From: Salipaludibacillus agaradhaerens
GTDB taxonomy: Bacteria; Bacillota; Bacilli; Bacillales; Salisediminibacteriaceae
Reading direction: 5' to 3'
Assembly: GCF_002019735.1 (NCBI RefSeq)
Contig: NZ_KV917378.1
Location: 2,010,869-2,074,868, forward strand
DNA: 64,000 nucleotides
The translations under genes were made by a program, and so were the position numbers. Below the pieces are notes generated by a model. That model did not search any database. It was given only the letters and a program-made list of their open reading frames with translations, and was not told the DNA's origin. Below are positions 49,083 to 59,028 of this stretch, in pieces; the stretch's first letter is position 1; each line of letters begins with the position of its first letter.

Positions 49083-50060
49083 CTATTCCTTGACACTTCC
49101 GATCGTCAATCCCTTTACAAAGTATTTTTGAAAGAAAGGATATGATAACGCAATTGGTAAAGTTGCAATGACAACCATTGCCATCCTTGCTGAATCCTGC
49201 GGGATAGATCCTAATATACTGCCATTCTGAGTAGATAACATAGCGTTTTGTCTAATAAAATCTAAATTATTTTCAATTCTCATTAATAGAGATTGGAGTG
49301 GAACAAGATTAGGGTCATCGATGAAAAGCAATGCATTAAACCAGTCATTCCAATAGGCAAGTGTATTAAATAAGGCTATTGTGGCAATACCTGGGATAGC
49401 CAGTGGTATTACAATCCTTAAGAAAATTCGAAACTCTCCTGCACCGTCAATTCGTGCCGATTCAAGTATCGCCTCCGGAACTGAACGTTGGAAAAATGTC
49501 CTCATAATAATGATGTAAAAGGCATTTACCGTCATCGGTAATATGAGTGCCCAAATGGAGTTCTTCAATCCTAAAAATTGTGTCATTACGATGTAGAAAG
49601 GTACCATTCCACCACTGAATAACATCGTGAAAAAGGCGATAAACGTGAATTGCTTCCGATACAAAAACTGTTTCCTTGATATGGCATAAGCGTAAAGTGC
49701 TATCACCGACACACTGAGGATCGTTCCAACAATCGTAACAAAAAGTGTCACACCATAGGCACGAAAAATCTGTGATCTCACCTGCCATAAATACTTATAA
49801 GCTTCTAGGCTCCACTCTTCTGGTATAAGTCGATAGCCCTGCAAAGACAACGACTGTTCACTCGACAGGGAAATAATAATGACATAGATGAATGGAAAAA
49901 TACATAGGAACGCAAATGAACCTAGTAAAATATGCATTACTACACTCGTCTTACCTGAAAAGCCATAAGGATTATATTCTTTCTTCTTTTTCCTTAGAGG
50001 AAGGACTTTTTTATGTTGAGATGATGTTGCTGATTTTGGTGGGAAATCCAACTTTTTCAC
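49083..50060 (-). CDS. ABC permease, LplC/YtcP type
   Basis: The 325-residue permease has an unusually long basic N-terminus (about 35 residues rich in Lys), then six membrane segments from about residue 40. The EAA loop reads PEAILESARIDGAGEFRIFLRIVIPLAIPG, and the C-terminus has FFQKYFVKGLTIGSVKE, both standard. A GTG start at 50058-50060 is used, with AGGTGG seven bases upstream. It works with LplB-type permease and the DUF3502 lipoprotein. No ATPase is encoded in the operon. Confidence 0.9.
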   Translation of the reverse strand: MKKLDFPPKSATSSQHKKVLPLRKKKKEYNPYGFSGKTSVVMHILLGSFAFLCIFPFIYVIIISLSSEQSLSLQGYRLIPEEWSLEAYKYLWQVRSQIFRAYGVTLFVTIVGTILSVSVIALYAYAISRKQFLYRKQFTFIAFFTMLFSGGMVPFYIVMTQFLGLKNSIWALILPMTVNAFYIIIMRTFFQRSVPEAILESARIDGAGEFRIFLRIVIPLAIPGIATIALFNTLAYWNDWFNALLFIDDPNLVPLQSLLMRIENNLDFIRQNAMLSTQNGSILGSIPQDSARMAMVVIATLPIALSYPFFQKYFVKGLTIGSVKE

Positions 50061-50083
50061 TCTCCTTCCACCTAAATTTTTCT

Positions 50084-51022
50084 TTAAAATAATGCATTTT
50101 CTTCATCTATTTTTCTAACAATGTAATTCGTCAGTAAGATTAAGATGAATCCTACTGTCGCCTGATATAAACCTGCTGCAGTGCTCATCCCAATATCCCC
50201 CATCGACATGAGCCCCCGATAAACGTAAGTATCGATAACATTCGTCACTGAATATAATGGCCCTGAATCCCGTGGAACCTGATAGAACAATCCAAAATCT
50301 GCACTAAAAATACTCCCTATATTTAAAATCGTTAAAATAATAATTAATGGCATGATCATTGGAATAGTAATACGCCAAATTTGTTGCCATTTACTAGCTC
50401 CATCAATCATTGCCGCCTCGTAATATGTCCTATCGATCCCTACAATAGCTGCAAGGTAAACGATACTCCCAAATCCTACACCTTTCCATTGGCTGATTGC
50501 CACAAGAAAATAAGGCCAATAGGCAGATTCGTTATACCATGATACTGGCTCTATATTGAACATCTCCAGAACACTGTTAAACAATCCGCGATCAACACTT
50601 AGGAAAGCGAACACAAAATAACTAACAACTACCCAAGATAAAAAATGAGGAAATAACATTCCAGTCTGATAAATTTTAGCAAGCTTTTGTTTCGTTAATT
50701 CACTTAAGATGATAGCAACACCAACTGCTAATATAAGTCCTAATATGATAAAAACTAGGTTATATAAAACTGTATTCCTGGTGATAACATAAGCATCATT
50801 TGTACTGAATAAAAACCGAAAGTTATCAAACCCTATCCATTCGCTGTGATAAACACTGGCAAAAAATCCATCAGGATGGAATCTGAAATCTTTAAACGCC
50901 ATGACCTGACCAAACATCGGTAAGTACTTCATGACAAGGAGCCAGATAAAACCAGGCATTATCATTAAAAGCCAGATTCGATTATCGTAGACGTTTTTAC
51001 CAAATTTCTTTAAGCGCTGCAT
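50084..51022 (-). CDS. ABC permease, LplB type
   Basis: The 312-residue protein begins MQRLKKFGKNVYDNRIWLLM and has six membrane segments. LPMFGQVMAFKDFRF is a hallmark of LplB permeases for complex glycans. The EAA loop reads YYEAAMIDGASKWQQIWRITIPMIMP. GGAAGGAGGAAG precedes the ATG. It is the first gene of the importer operon and lies downstream of the YesM/YesN two-component genes, which probably control it. Confidence 0.92.
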   Translation of the reverse strand: MQRLKKFGKNVYDNRIWLLMIMPGFIWLLVMKYLPMFGQVMAFKDFRFHPDGFFASVYHSEWIGFDNFRFLFSTNDAYVITRNTVLYNLVFIILGLILAVGVAIILSELTKQKLAKIYQTGMLFPHFLSWVVVSYFVFAFLSVDRGLFNSVLEMFNIEPVSWYNESAYWPYFLVAISQWKGVGFGSIVYLAAIVGIDRTYYEAAMIDGASKWQQIWRITIPMIMPLIIILTILNIGSIFSADFGLFYQVPRDSGPLYSVTNVIDTYVYRGLMSMGDIGMSTAAGLYQATVGFILILLTNYIVRKIDEENALF

Positions 51023-51062
51023 CTTCTTCCTCCTTCCAAATCTGACTTCCTTCTTTAATTCA

Positions 51063-51085
51063 ATTATATGAAAACCCTTACAAAT
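51063..51085 (-). promoter_or_regulatory. Possible promoter and cre-like site before the LplB-type gene
   Basis: On the minus strand a good -10, TATAAT (51063-51068), is directly preceded by TTGTAAGGGTTTTCA (51069-51083), which matches cre except at the central C. The -35 region is poor (TTTTTA), as expected for a promoter that needs an activator such as the neighbouring YesN-type regulator. Confidence 0.45.
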
Positions 51086-51150
51086 TAAAAAGTTGAGATA
51101 GCTTAGATTTAATGGCTAAAATAAATACACAATATTGCTGTTATTAAATA

Positions 51151-51199
51151 ATAAAAAAGAAGAGCAACTCAAAGGTCATTTTTTCCTGTAAGTTGCTCT
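51151..51199 (-). terminator. Terminator overlapping the end of the YesN-type gene
   Basis: AGAGCAACT (minus 51199-51191, inside the coding end) pairs with AGTTGCTCT (51169-51161), followed by TCTTTTTTATT. It ends the two-component message and separates it from the importer operon. Confidence 0.75.
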
Positions 51200-52717
51200 C
51201 CAATCACTGTTTCTTTTTCTCCATTCGGAAGGAGTGACACCCTCTAGCTTTTTAAATTGTTTATAAAAATAGGCAGAATCCATATAGCCCACTTTTTTCC
51301 CAATGACACCTGCTTTTTCATGGGAATAGAGAAGCAATTTCTTTGCTTTGTCAATCCTCAGATTATTTAAATATTTCGTAAAGGAGCACTTTACCTCCTT
51401 TTGGAACAGTTGTCCTAAATAAATAGGATTAATATGAAAGCTGTTACCTAATGTTTTGAGAGACATTTCCTCTGGAAGGTTTTGATGGATAAAATTCAAT
51501 ACGGTTTGAATAATAGGGCTATATTCCTGATTTCGCTGTGAATAATTTGTATCCAGCATATCAAGGCAATTATCGATTAATTTCAAGGCATCCGTTAATT
51601 CTTCTACATATAAAATTTTAGTTAACATCTCCACATAAACTTTATAATCAATATGCAAGGAAAAACTGTTCTTAACTTGAAAAAAGAACTCTAATAAAAC
51701 ACTTTTCATAAGTAACGGGCGATCTTGTTCAAACATAGATAACGTATGTTTCATGGAGGCCTTTACCACTTCATAATTCTGATTAGCAAGTTGCTCCATT
51801 ATCACATGAGACACATAGTTACTCGAGTATTTTTTCGATGAATCATACCTGTCTGATGCACTGTACAACTGCTCAGCGAGACTGTGTTCCTTTTCTGGAA
51901 GCAGCATCTTTAATTCACTGTCCATTTCTAATTCCCGATACACATCCTGAATTTGACTTAGGCTATCAATTTTTTTACTGTGAACAAACACATAATCTTC
52001 TATCTTTTCTATGTTGTTAATTAGTCGATGTATTTTGGATATCCCCTCTTCCAAGTCTTCTGGAGCTACCCTGAACCATAGGAAAAGAAAATCACCTGAT
52101 GGTGTGAGAACGGTAATTGCAGTTCCTTCACATTCGAAGGCCTTTCTCCAAGTCTGCCATCCCTCTTCATTCTGCTCGTTCACATCTACTTTCAATAAGC
52201 CTATCCATAGTGGTGTGGTTAGTTGTAACTCAGGATAAAAAGACATTCTCTGTCTTACCCCTTCATAGCTCATTTTGCCAATAATCCAGCGCCAAATAGT
52301 ATGATCCCTTAACACTAAAGCTGATTTCTCCTCTAAAATAGCTTGATTTATTTTCTCCTTAACGAGTTGGAGTGAAGATACTAATTCTTCTTCTTTAACC
52401 GGTTTCAGTAGGTAGTTCTCTATCCCTAACTGCAATCCTTCTTTCACTAAACCAAACTCCTGAAACCCAGATAGTACGACGACGATTATTCTTTTCTGTT
52501 CATCTCGCAAATGACGAATCAGCTGAAGACCTGTCATCTCCGGCATTTTAATATCCGTAATTAACACGTCAAATGAAACTTCACGAGACTTCTCTAACGC
52601 TTCCAAGCCATTCCTCGCCGTTTCAATCACTCGAAATCCAAATGATTCCCAATCAATGATATTTTTTAACCCTTCCAGAATTAACGGTTCATCATCTACA
52701 AGCATGACTTTTATCAT
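51176..52717 (-). CDS. YesN-type response regulator with AraC DNA-binding domain
   Basis: The 513-residue protein has an N-terminal receiver domain (1-120) with the acidic pair Asp8-Asp9, phospho-acceptor Asp55 in LITDIKMPEMTG, and the switch Lys in LLKPVKEEEL. A long linker domain (130-400) follows, then an AraC double helix-turn-helix (about 410-505) with SLKTLGNSFHINPIYLGQLF and VGYMDSAYFYKQFKKLEGVTPSEWR. GAGGTGAC precedes the ATG. It is co-transcribed with the YesM-type kinase and probably activates the mannan importer and hydrolase genes. Confidence 0.94.
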   Translation of the reverse strand: MIKVMLVDDEPLILEGLKNIIDWESFGFRVIETARNGLEALEKSREVSFDVLITDIKMPEMTGLQLIRHLRDEQKRIIVVVLSGFQEFGLVKEGLQLGIENYLLKPVKEEELVSSLQLVKEKINQAILEEKSALVLRDHTIWRWIIGKMSYEGVRQRMSFYPELQLTTPLWIGLLKVDVNEQNEEGWQTWRKAFECEGTAITVLTPSGDFLFLWFRVAPEDLEEGISKIHRLINNIEKIEDYVFVHSKKIDSLSQIQDVYRELEMDSELKMLLPEKEHSLAEQLYSASDRYDSSKKYSSNYVSHVIMEQLANQNYEVVKASMKHTLSMFEQDRPLLMKSVLLEFFFQVKNSFSLHIDYKVYVEMLTKILYVEELTDALKLIDNCLDMLDTNYSQRNQEYSPIIQTVLNFIHQNLPEEMSLKTLGNSFHINPIYLGQLFQKEVKCSFTKYLNNLRIDKAKKLLLYSHEKAGVIGKKVGYMDSAYFYKQFKKLEGVTPSEWRKRNSDWRATYRKK

Positions 52718-52723
52718 GATTTG

Positions 52724-54460
52724 TCACCTCTCTATAACGGGCAATTTCACCGTTACAACTGTTTTAACATCTGGAATACTCTCTATCGTCACCCCATAAC
52801 CTTGTCCATATTTTAACTTGATCCGCTCATTTACATTTATTAAACCAATTGAATCAGATGTACTCTCTCCCCTATCCAGCTTACATAAAATCCGTTCTAA
52901 TGTTTCTTCACCAATCCCCTTTCCATTATCCTCAATTTGAATCAGTAAGGTGCTATCCTTTTCTTTCATTCTAACTACGAGCCTATTATCATTGCTATTT
53001 TGTTTAAAGCCATGGATTAAAAAGTTTTCGATAAGGGGTTGTAAAATAAAGGGTGGAATTAAATAACGATTCAATTCTTCATTACCTGCAAAAAAACTGG
53101 TAAGTTGCTCTGGAAATCTAAAACTAAACAACTCAATATATTGCCGGGCATGATTTTGTTCCTCTTCCAATGTGACTAATTCTGCTGTTTGTAAAGAATG
53201 GCGGAATAATTCAGATAGTTGAACGATCATCTTCGCAGTCGTCCGACCACCTTCTGCTAAAGATTTCATCCTGATTGCTTCTAACGTATTATATAAGAAA
53301 TGTGGATTGATCTGCGCTTGAAGACTTGCAAGTTCCGCCTCCTTCTCTTTTATTTTTGACGTATACACCTTATTAATGTAATTATTCAATTCATCTAATG
53401 TCTCATTAAATGTCTCTGAAATCACACTTAAATCATCATTGCCTTGTCTAGTATCAATCTTTATCTTTAAATTACCTTCTTGGACTTTGCGCATTTTTGT
53501 GACAATATGATCCACACGTTTCGAGTGACCCCTTAGAGAAAAGTAAGGTAACACAATAGCGATCACAGTTAACACGATAATGATTAATAAGATCGTAATT
53601 TTATAGGTGTATAATGAAGCCAATTCCTTTCTTGGTATAATGGACGTAATCATTAAATTGCCCACTGGTTCCACAGATGTTTGAATATAATATAAATCAT
53701 CTAACTTAACCTCTTTTTGTACAGTCCCAAAACGGATGTCTTCTAAAACACCTTCCGTTAAATCTCCATGCAGAAAATACACATTCATCTCTTCATCAGT
53801 TACGAGAAATGTTCCTTGAATCGTATCGTCTCGAAGGGAAAGAATTCGTTCAACATTCTCGTAGGTAAAATGGATGGAGAGTGTACCTAATCTTTCTAAG
53901 TAAATAGGATCATTTATTATTTCTTCAACCGTATAAAGAGTCGAATTCCCCTTTCCATCAATATCTTTTCTTGTTCCTTGTTGTGTGTTTTCATACCAGC
54001 GTAAGTGATTAAACAAATAAAAATACTCGGTACCAAGAGTTTCATTTTTAATATCCAGAGCAACGACGGTGTCATCTCTAGAAAAATAATTTTTTACATA
54101 AATATCAAAGTTGTACGGAACAAAGGAGTCACTATTTGCAAATTTTTCGAGCCTGTAGCCGATATATTCTTCATAATCATGCTGTAAAGCAAATGCCAAG
54201 TCTTGTATTAAATCTTTCTCAAGATATAAATTGCGAACTCCCTGGGATACAAATTGATGCTTCTCATGAAAATCTGATTTTATTTCATCTATAATCGTTC
54301 CATGTTTATCTATCTCTCTCTGAACAATAAAATCAGAGTAATAATTGGAGAGAAATAAAAATAAGCTGGACATTGTTAAAATTATAATCGTGGAGTAGGT
54401 AAAAAACACTCGGTGAAATAATTTTCCGCTTATTCTTCGAAAAAAACTTAATGTTTTCAT
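52724..54460 (-). CDS. YesM-type sensor histidine kinase
   Basis: The product has 578 residues from the ATG at 54458-54460, behind AGGAG; the frame extends upstream without a site. There is one membrane segment near residues 18-38 and a second near 280-300, flanking an extracellular sensor domain. A HAMP-like stretch follows with the His-kinase block LQAQINPHFLYNTLEAIRMKSL carrying the phospho-accepting His, and an ATPase domain with LIENFLIHGFKQN and EDNGKGIG. Such kinases sense sugars or the loaded binding protein. Six bases separate it from the response regulator gene. Confidence 0.93.
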   Translation of the reverse strand: MKTLSFFRRISGKLFHRVFFTYSTIIILTMSSLFLFLSNYYSDFIVQREIDKHGTIIDEIKSDFHEKHQFVSQGVRNLYLEKDLIQDLAFALQHDYEEYIGYRLEKFANSDSFVPYNFDIYVKNYFSRDDTVVALDIKNETLGTEYFYLFNHLRWYENTQQGTRKDIDGKGNSTLYTVEEIINDPIYLERLGTLSIHFTYENVERILSLRDDTIQGTFLVTDEEMNVYFLHGDLTEGVLEDIRFGTVQKEVKLDDLYYIQTSVEPVGNLMITSIIPRKELASLYTYKITILLIIIVLTVIAIVLPYFSLRGHSKRVDHIVTKMRKVQEGNLKIKIDTRQGNDDLSVISETFNETLDELNNYINKVYTSKIKEKEAELASLQAQINPHFLYNTLEAIRMKSLAEGGRTTAKMIVQLSELFRHSLQTAELVTLEEEQNHARQYIELFSFRFPEQLTSFFAGNEELNRYLIPPFILQPLIENFLIHGFKQNSNDNRLVVRMKEKDSTLLIQIEDNGKGIGEETLERILCKLDRGESTSDSIGLINVNERIKLKYGQGYGVTIESIPDVKTVVTVKLPVIER

Positions 54461-54492
54461 ACTTTCTTCTCCTAACTTGTGAACGAACAGGG

Positions 54493-54520
54493 AAAAGAGA
54501 CTAGATACTAGTCTCTTTTT
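54493..54520 (-). terminator. Bidirectional terminator after the mannosidase operon
   Basis: AGAGACTAG-ATA-CTAGTCTCT is a perfect 9-base stem with short loop, flanked by AAAA on one side and TTTTT on the other. It lies just beyond the GH38 stop at 54528 and before the YesM-type gene, so the enzyme operon and the two-component operon are separate units. Confidence 0.85.
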
Positions 54521-54527
54521 CAAGTTT

Positions 54528-57500
54528 TCAGATTACTATTTCCACTGTTTTTATTTCATAGGGGGTAAAGTTTAATTTTATAGGGGCATTAGTGAACTCC
54601 CCCTGAGGAGATGAATACTCCTCCTCTATTAACGTTACTTCACGCCATTGTTTCACATTATAATAACTCCCCAACTGAACCTGTACCTGTGTTCCTTCCA
54701 TTTCATGAAGTCTTACTATTAAGTGATCACTGTCTTCAGCTTTCTTTACTGCATCAATAATTACCTGGTCACTTGAAACCGTGAGAAATGACGCGGTAAA
54801 CGGCACTGAAACCGCACCAGGAGTAGCCACCAGTTTGTTGTTTAAATAGGTTGCTTCCCGCTCTACGTCATGCTTATGTGTAACACCTGCGAATGGATAA
54901 AGGGAGTAGGTGAACTGGTGAATCCCCTCATCTGCTTTAGGGTCTGGATGGATCGCACCTTTTAATAAGGAAAGAGCGATAACATTATCTTTAATGGCGT
55001 ACCCATACTTGCTATCATTCAGTAAACTGACGCCATAATTCGGTTCTGCGAGGGCTGCCCACTTATGCCCAACAGTTTCAAATCTCGCCATGTCCCATGA
55101 TGTATTCCAATGGGTTGGGCGCTTCACATTTCCAAACTGAATGTCATAGATTGCTTCTGTCGTACGTACTGCAATTGGGAATTCTACTTTTAATAAGTTT
55201 TGGCGCAAAGACCAATCCACTTCCGTTTCAAAATCGATTCTTTTAGTATGATGATAGCAATGAATATGTTGGCTAATTTCTAAATTTCCTTGTTTCCAAT
55301 TAAAATGAAGTGTTGTCCTCAACGGCCCATTATCTATTATTCTACACCCTTTGAATGTTTCAATAGTAGAATATTTCTCCTGATAATATAAATCGATATC
55401 CCAAGCATCATGTGCCAAAGGCTTATCTTCATATAATTTTAAGGTATTTCCTGTTTTTCCGGCCTCAATTAATTCTCGGTTGGAACTCTTATCAAAAATA
55501 CTAGTAAACTGACCGTTAGCATTCCACCGAATCTTGTAATAAGGGGTGTCCCATGTCCGTTCTTCCAGAGAGACATGGCTGAGCACTGAATTCATCTGTT
55601 CCTTTTCTATTCTATTTACACGAATCTCCTGGAAGGCGAAAGGTTTACTCTTCTCAATTAATAGCAGGGACTCTCCATTAGCTGTTACCTGACTTACTAG
55701 GTTAGTTCCTTCCACTTCGAACCTATGTTTCTCGTAGCCATTCGGTACTGTTACAAGAATTGGGTTATGATATTGATGAAAATGTGAGAAAGTTAAGTTA
55801 TTCTTTGCTTCATGCACTATTTCCTGTTGCTGGGATTCAACAATTCCCTTATTTATTCTAGCAACTTCGTTATAGTCTTTATAGGAATCTTCATACACCT
55901 CAGTAATGGAGGAGCCAGGAATAATATCGTGGAATTGGTTTAAGAGCACCATTTTCCATACTTTTTCTAAGGCAATGCTAGGATAGTGGTTCCAACCATT
56001 TTCAAGGCTGTTCCATGTGGATAGGATTTCTGTTTTTCTTAAGGCATTCTCTAATTTTCGGTTCATTTCTTTCATTTTTGCTTGGCTCGTATAAGTTCCA
56101 CGATGATACTCCAAATACAGCTCGCCGTCCCATGTGTGAACATACTGATCAGTGTTCTTTACATTATCATGCAGTTTCTCAAAGTAATCTCCTACTTTCG
56201 TTGCAGTGATCTTTGGCAGACTAGGCATCTCATTATACTGCCTCTTCAACTCCAGCATCTCTCGATTGACTCCTCCTCCTCCATCCCCATACCCATAGGC
56301 TAAAAGCAGATCTTGGTTAATCTCCTTATCACGGTAGTTTTTCCAGATCCCCTTCACTGTTTGAGCAGTGATGAGACCATTGTAAGTATAAAACCAAGAG
56401 TCCTCCGCTCTTCCTGGTTCTGGTGTTGTAATAAAATGAGTTAATATTTCCGTCCCGTCGATCCCCCGCCAATAAAACGTATCATGAGGCATGCGGTTAT
56501 ACTGATTCCAGCTAATTTTCGTTGTCATAAACGTATCAATGCCAGATTTCTTCAAAATTTGAGGTAATGACCAACTATAACCAAACACATCTGGTAGCCA
56601 AAGGATTTTATTTATTTTTCCAAACTCTTTCTTAAAGAAGTTCTTACCATAGAGTAGTTGGCGGACGAATGATTCCCCTGACGGAATATTACAATCAGCT
56701 TCTACCCACATGCAGCCTTCCACTTCCCATTGGCCGTCCTTTACTTTTTCCTTAATCGCTTCAAACAGCTCTGGTTCCTCTTCCTTGAGCCATTCGTACA
56801 ATTGTGGCTGGCTTTGTAAATACGTATAATCTGGATACAGCTCCATTAATCTCAAAACAGTTGAAAATGTTCGTTTTGCCTTTTCTTTCGTGTGCTTTGT
56901 TCGCCACAGCCAGGCAAGGTCAATATGAGAGTGACCGATCGTATGAATAGTAACATTATCGTGTTTTTCAATTTCTCCCATTCTTTTGTTAAGTAAGGCT
57001 AACGTCTGCTCAAGGGAGGTATAAAATTGATCGCTTCCAGGGTACGACCAATCCACTTTTTTAAAAGCAGTGTCCAGACTTGCAAGTAAAGAAGCGTATG
57101 CCGGGTCATTCGTATCTTGACTCCTAAGAGTATCAACGATGGCTTTGGATTTATAGTACAATTCATCTACCTCTTCATCCAAAAAGCCATACCACGCCTC
57201 TTTCAAACGGTAATATTGCTCTTGCGGGTGACCCCCACCTTCCAAGCCAGACCACATCATAATGTCAAGTTCTACTGTTTTTTCCTCAGCATCAGCTGGT
57301 AAAATCACTTCTTGATGATTGGAATCCACTCCTTGAAATGGTACTTTATTCACATAAATAAGGGATTCAAACCCAGAGTTATTCCCTCCTCCTGTCCGTC
57401 CTAAATCAAGATATACGACTACCTTTTTGCCTGACCAGGCTGCCGGTATCTTCAATGTCTTGTTTAGCCAAATATACGTATCCCTTCCACGCCAGCAGTC

Positions 57501-57662
57501 GTTCACTTTCATTTTTTTATCTGTGTAAGAGTTAGGAAGAATTGTCTCCTTCCCTGTCTCCGGCTCATACACGCGGAAGAAGTCAATGTTCTTTGATTCA
57601 CGGTAGCGGTAGCGGTCCAATTCGTTTACACGATTTTGCAGCTTTTCGAACTTATAGAACAC
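54528..57662 (-). CDS. Alpha-mannosidase, GH38 (large, class II cytosolic type)
   Basis: The 1044-residue enzyme has no signal peptide. An N-terminal beta domain (1-230) precedes the GH38 catalytic fold. Zinc ligands His246 and Asp248 lie in IGHSHIDLAWLW, the nucleophile Asp358 in WLPDVFGYSW, and further blocks are MWVEADCNIPSGESF, MTTKISWNQYNR and LLNQFHDIIPGSSI. C-terminal beta domains follow. It starts with GTG at 57660-57662 behind AAGGAG and overlaps the GH125 gene by eleven bases. It should trim alpha-mannosides, such as alpha-1,2/1,3-linked residues, in the cytoplasm. Confidence 0.95.
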   Translation of the reverse strand: MFYKFEKLQNRVNELDRYRYRESKNIDFFRVYEPETGKETILPNSYTDKKMKVNDCWRGRDTYIWLNKTLKIPAAWSGKKVVVYLDLGRTGGGNNSGFESLIYVNKVPFQGVDSNHQEVILPADAEEKTVELDIMMWSGLEGGGHPQEQYYRLKEAWYGFLDEEVDELYYKSKAIVDTLRSQDTNDPAYASLLASLDTAFKKVDWSYPGSDQFYTSLEQTLALLNKRMGEIEKHDNVTIHTIGHSHIDLAWLWRTKHTKEKAKRTFSTVLRLMELYPDYTYLQSQPQLYEWLKEEEPELFEAIKEKVKDGQWEVEGCMWVEADCNIPSGESFVRQLLYGKNFFKKEFGKINKILWLPDVFGYSWSLPQILKKSGIDTFMTTKISWNQYNRMPHDTFYWRGIDGTEILTHFITTPEPGRAEDSWFYTYNGLITAQTVKGIWKNYRDKEINQDLLLAYGYGDGGGGVNREMLELKRQYNEMPSLPKITATKVGDYFEKLHDNVKNTDQYVHTWDGELYLEYHRGTYTSQAKMKEMNRKLENALRKTEILSTWNSLENGWNHYPSIALEKVWKMVLLNQFHDIIPGSSITEVYEDSYKDYNEVARINKGIVESQQQEIVHEAKNNLTFSHFHQYHNPILVTVPNGYEKHRFEVEGTNLVSQVTANGESLLLIEKSKPFAFQEIRVNRIEKEQMNSVLSHVSLEERTWDTPYYKIRWNANGQFTSIFDKSSNRELIEAGKTGNTLKLYEDKPLAHDAWDIDLYYQEKYSTIETFKGCRIIDNGPLRTTLHFNWKQGNLEISQHIHCYHHTKRIDFETEVDWSLRQNLLKVEFPIAVRTTEAIYDIQFGNVKRPTHWNTSWDMARFETVGHKWAALAEPNYGVSLLNDSKYGYAIKDNVIALSLLKGAIHPDPKADEGIHQFTYSLYPFAGVTHKHDVEREATYLNNKLVATPGAVSVPFTASFLTVSSDQVIIDAVKKAEDSDHLIVRLHEMEGTQVQVQLGSYYNVKQWREVTLIEEEYSSPQGEFTNAPIKLNFTPYEIKTVEIVI

Positions 57663-58989
57663 GGTTATCTAGCTCCTTACCTTTTTGACGTTCTAAAGGA
57701 CTTCCGGGGACATAGATCCCCATCTCGCTTAAAATAAATTCACTGAACATGGAATTAGCCCAGGCAAACCACGAACGAGTATAGTTCTCTGGTCTGTCCG
57801 CATCAAATCCTTCATGCATATAATAAGTAGACCCATGAGTGTTTTTAAACGTAGCTAAAATACGATCCTTTTCTCCTCTTTCAACGGCAGTCATTCCTTG
57901 AATTGCTAAAGCAATATGCCATACATAATGATCTGGGGTATGAGGACTTCCTATTCCAGATGCTTTTCCCCCCTCATAGTAATAAGGATTATGCCGACTT
58001 AGAATAAACTCTCTCGTATTTAAGTAGGTTTGATCCGTCGGTGCAACATATCCAAGATAAGGCATGGAAAGTAAGCTTGGAACATTTGCATCATCCATCA
58101 GATTGACATGTCCGTCTCCATCTGTTTCATACACATAAATTTCTCCAAATACAGGGTGATCAACTTTCCCGTATGTTTCAATACCTGCTTTTATCTCCCG
58201 GGAAAGTTTCGTGACTTTTTCAGCTAGTTCTGTCTCTTTCATCACAGTTAGCATCTCTCTCGCGTAATCTAGTACTACTACCGCAAACATATTGGCAGGA
58301 ATCAAGTAACCATATAGACACGCATCATCACTGGGGCGGAATCCAGACCATGTCATCCCCGTTTTGACAGAATATCCACCTTTGCCATTTCGAAGTAGGG
58401 TATCTGAAACGCGGCAATCATCCCGTTCAAACAGATAAGGGGAATTCTCCTCATGATTCTGTTCCACCTTCCAAACCTCATAAATTGCTTCCACGACTTT
58501 CTTCAAAGTCGGGTTTAAAATCGAATTGTCTCTCGTTGCCTTCCAATATAAATACGCCAATTGGATCGGATAGCATAAGGAATCCACTTCATATTTCCGC
58601 TCCCATATCCAAGGGCTCATTTTTGTTCTGTCCTGATGATGCCCCTTATTATCTGCCGTTCGATTAAACGCATTGGCATAAGGATCATGAAGGATATACG
58701 CCCATTGCCGCTCAATCACTTGCTTGAGCATGGAAGCAATTTCTCGATCTTCCGATGCGACAGTTAAATAAGGGCGTACTTGGGCAGAGGAATCCCTTAA
58801 CCACATTGCTGGGATATCACCAGTAATGACAAATGTTCCCGCTTCATCTTCCTTTAAAGTGGTTTCATAGGTGTTAATAAAGCAATTTTCAAACAGTTTT
58901 TGTATTTCTTTGTCATTCGGATACATATCCTTTACTCGATTTATAACCCTTTTTAAGGATGCTGGAATTTTTTTGTACTCCGTTGTCAT
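57652..58989 (-). CDS. Exo-alpha-1,6-mannosidase, GH125
   Basis: The 445-residue (alpha/alpha)6-barrel protein has the GH125 motifs TGDIPAMWLRDSSAQVRPYL, ILHDPYANAFNRTADNKGHHQD and YEVDSLCYPIQLAYLYW. MTWSGFRPSDDACLYGYLIPANMFAVV holds the probable acid Asp, and SRSWFAWANSMFSEFIL-like sequence lies near the end. GH125 enzymes cleave non-reducing alpha-1,6-mannose, as found in yeast mannan and N-glycans. Tight packing between two GH38 genes supports stepwise trimming of branched mannose chains. AAGGGG precedes the ATG. Confidence 0.94.
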   Translation of the reverse strand: MTTEYKKIPASLKRVINRVKDMYPNDKEIQKLFENCFINTYETTLKEDEAGTFVITGDIPAMWLRDSSAQVRPYLTVASEDREIASMLKQVIERQWAYILHDPYANAFNRTADNKGHHQDRTKMSPWIWERKYEVDSLCYPIQLAYLYWKATRDNSILNPTLKKVVEAIYEVWKVEQNHEENSPYLFERDDCRVSDTLLRNGKGGYSVKTGMTWSGFRPSDDACLYGYLIPANMFAVVVLDYAREMLTVMKETELAEKVTKLSREIKAGIETYGKVDHPVFGEIYVYETDGDGHVNLMDDANVPSLLSMPYLGYVAPTDQTYLNTREFILSRHNPYYYEGGKASGIGSPHTPDHYVWHIALAIQGMTAVERGEKDRILATFKNTHGSTYYMHEGFDADRPENYTRSWFAWANSMFSEFILSEMGIYVPGSPLERQKGKELDNRVL

Positions 58990-59028
58990 CTCATATTCCC
59001 CTTGTTAGTTTATTAAAAAATTAATCCG

